From NCBI RefSeq assembly GCF_000576555.1, contig NZ_CP007145.1:4840242-4904241 (forward strand): a stretch of DNA of 64,000 bases, written 5' to 3'. Under the pieces are notes generated by a model. The model saw only the letters and a list, made by a program, of their open reading frames with translations. It was not told the DNA's origin and did no database searches. The DNA is from Hymenobacter swuensis DY53 (lineage in GTDB: Bacteria > Bacteroidota > Bacteroidia > Cytophagales > Hymenobacteraceae). This document shows, piece by piece, positions 58,442-64,000 of the stretch (positions within the stretch are counted from its first letter, which is position 1; every line of letters starts with the position of its first letter). The translations under genes and the position numbers were made by a program.

Positions 58442-58506
58442 CACCCCGCTTCAGAAGGAGGCGCTTTCCACGAGCTAGCAGCGAAAAACTTTTTTCGGTT
58501 GCACTC

Positions 58507-58538
58507 TTGGAAAAAGGCAGAAAAGCTTGTTACCTTTG
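58507..58538 (+). promoter_or_regulatory. rRNA promoter P2
   Basis: TTG (58507-58509), 21 nt, TACCTTTG (58531-58538), then GCAGCCCGG. AAAAACTTTTTTCGG lies just upstream like an UP element. Confidence 0.85.
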
Positions 58539-58618
58539 CAGCCCGGTTTCGACTGAGAAAATGGGCACTGGGAATCGGAAACGAAGAAAAGGCTAAAAAC
58601 TTTTTTTCGTTCGGGTTC

Positions 58619-58648
58619 TTGGAAAAAGCAAAAAGCTGCTTACCTTTG
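58619..58648 (+). promoter_or_regulatory. rRNA promoter P3
   Basis: TTG (58619-58621), 19 nt, TACCTTTG (58641-58648), then GCACTCCGCTTC. AAAAACTTTTTTTCG precedes it. Confidence 0.85.
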
Positions 58649-58732
58649 CACTCCGCTTCAACCGGAAGCTGGCTTACTGAAAAACGAATCGCTTTCGAAA
58701 TTTACTTCGGAAAATTTTTTTTCAGAAAAGGC

Positions 58733-58762
58733 TTGCAGGATGAAAAAAGCTGCTTACCTTTG
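58733..58762 (+). promoter_or_regulatory. rRNA promoter P4
   Basis: TTG (58733-58735), 19 nt, TACCTTTG (58755-58762), then GCAACCCGCTTC. AAAATTTTTTTTCAG precedes it. Confidence 0.85.
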
Positions 58763-58845
58763 CAACCCGCTTCGATCGGAAGGGGCTTACAACACGCAGA
58801 CTACGCCGCTTTCGAGCGGCACACGGTAGGGCCCAACGGGGCGCT

Positions 58846-58862
58846 GCATACGTTCTTTGAAT
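58846..58862 (+). promoter_or_regulatory. boxA-like antitermination element in the rRNA leader
   Basis: TGCATACGTTCTTTGAA, also found in the 16S-23S spacer. The core GTTCTTTGA resembles the boxA consensus TGYTCTTTAA. Confidence 0.6.
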
Positions 58863-59035
58863 GACTGGAAAAGACAAAAACGGTAAGCAACTTCGCTTCT
58901 GAGCAATCAGGGAAGAAGTTGAGATTACAGGTTTTCAAGCGAATCATGGGATGAGCCCACAAACAGCTCGTCAAATATACCGGGTCGGATCAGCACTTGA
59001 CATCAGTCAGCTTTCGAGCTGGTGAAGAAATTTCT

Positions 59036-63690
<4,655 letters not shown>

Positions 63691-63741
63691 CAGCAGCTAC
63701 CTCCTTTCTTTTTCTTAGACTCTGCCTCTATGTCGAATACG

Positions 63742-63765
63742 ACAGCCGCCGGGTGTGCGAACACG
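63742..63765 (+). other. Processing hairpin in the 23S-5S spacer
   Basis: CCGGGTG-TGCGAACACG-CACCCGG, a strong stem likely cut during rRNA maturation (RNase III-type, inference). Confidence 0.5.
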
Positions 63766-63786
63766 CACCCGGGCCGGGCTGACTTG

Positions 63787-63903
63787 ATAATGGTGGCTTT
63801 AGCCCGGGTGTTCCCCTTTTTCCATTTCGAACAGAGTCGTTAAACCCCGGAGCGCCTATGGTTCTGCCTTCCCCGGCGGGAGAGTCGGTTGCCCCCAACC
63901 TTA
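63787..63903 (+). rRNA. rrf: 5S ribosomal RNA
   Basis: About 115 nt with the conserved TCCATTTCGAACAGAGTCG and the CGCCTATGGTTCTGCC segments, and end helix TGGTGGC / GCCCCCA. Positions are estimated from the alignment of the ends. Confidence 0.9.
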
Positions 63904-63910
63904 TCATTCA

Positions 63911-63958
63911 AACTGCCTTGCAGCGTTTCCTCCCCGGAATGCGCGAGGCAGTTTGCGT
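63911..63958 (+). terminator. rRNA operon terminator
   Basis: AACTGCCT / AGGCAGTTT outer stem with TGCAGCG / TGCGCG inner pairing, then TTGCGTTTAT. Confidence 0.7.
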
Positions 63959-63964
63959 TTATAG

Positions 63965-63978
63965 CCCCCCCCCCCCCC
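63965..63978 (+). repeat. Poly-C tract of 14
   Basis: A run of 14 C after the operon terminator. No gene start is visible in the remaining 22 nt. Confidence 0.8.
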
Positions 63979-64000
63979 AGCCCGCGCGTGACCACTGCGC

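Overview
The window is a chromosomal segment of a high-GC Bacteroidota bacterium, most likely Hymenobacter or a close relative (Cytophagales). The 16S rRNA text, the SusC/SusD, FecR and DUF4270 families, the TAnnTTTG promoter boxes, the near absence of Shine-Dalgarno sites and the gene orders (coaX-OMP-lptC-ppiD; glmS-DUF4270-GT5-panC-panD) all point there. The genus is an inference; the phylum is well supported.

Region 1 (1-19,710) is mostly housekeeping on the + strand: the 3' end of pyruvate dehydrogenase E1-alpha, a membrane TPR protein, lumazine synthase (ribH), a DksA-like protein, an RluB-type pseudouridine synthase with a very long Arg/Gly-rich extension, type III pantothenate kinase, an outer membrane barrel, LptC, a PpiD/SurA-like foldase, a TPR protein, RecJ, a DoxX-like protein (- strand), an M61 peptidase, LptB, a GH3-family protein and a MORN-like lipoprotein. 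LptC, LptB, the foldase and the barrel concern the cell envelope.

Region 2 (19,900-32,914) starts with a small membrane-protein gene broken by an in-frame amber codon. It continues on the - strand with AIM24, gltX, a pentapeptide-repeat protein, RidA, glmS, a DUF4270 lipoprotein and a shortened GT5 glycogen-synthase-like protein. The + strand then carries panC, panD, a UPF0104 membrane protein, a heptose-phosphate adenylyltransferase and a YugP-type metallopeptidase.

Region 3 (33,200-39,550) holds an acyl-CoA dehydrogenase, an AraC regulator, a - strand operon (holin-family protein, membrane-anchored protein, GGGPS-type prenyltransferase), a DnaJ-TPR protein and a MarR regulator. Region 4 (39,700-52,400) is the transport region: a TonB receptor divergent from MarR, then a - strand ECF sigma / FecR / STN-SusC / SusD cascade, a NagB-LmbE fusion and an unknown gene. 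Region 5 (52,400-57,830) has tRNA-Phe, a split HdrD/GlpC-like iron-sulfur pair, a small conserved protein and a PorE-like OmpA lipoprotein of type IX secretion architecture. Region 6 (58,200-64,000) is an rRNA operon, 16S-23S-5S, driven by four tandem promoters; its 16S-23S spacer has no tRNA.

The most unusual content is intergenic. Several gaps, some inside apparent operons, are filled almost exactly by long inverted repeats whose arms are built from short degenerate words (for example GTGAAATG). Two copies share a conserved core. One copy carries a perfect 34-bp inverted repeat. Another reaches into the coding end of the GGGPS gene.
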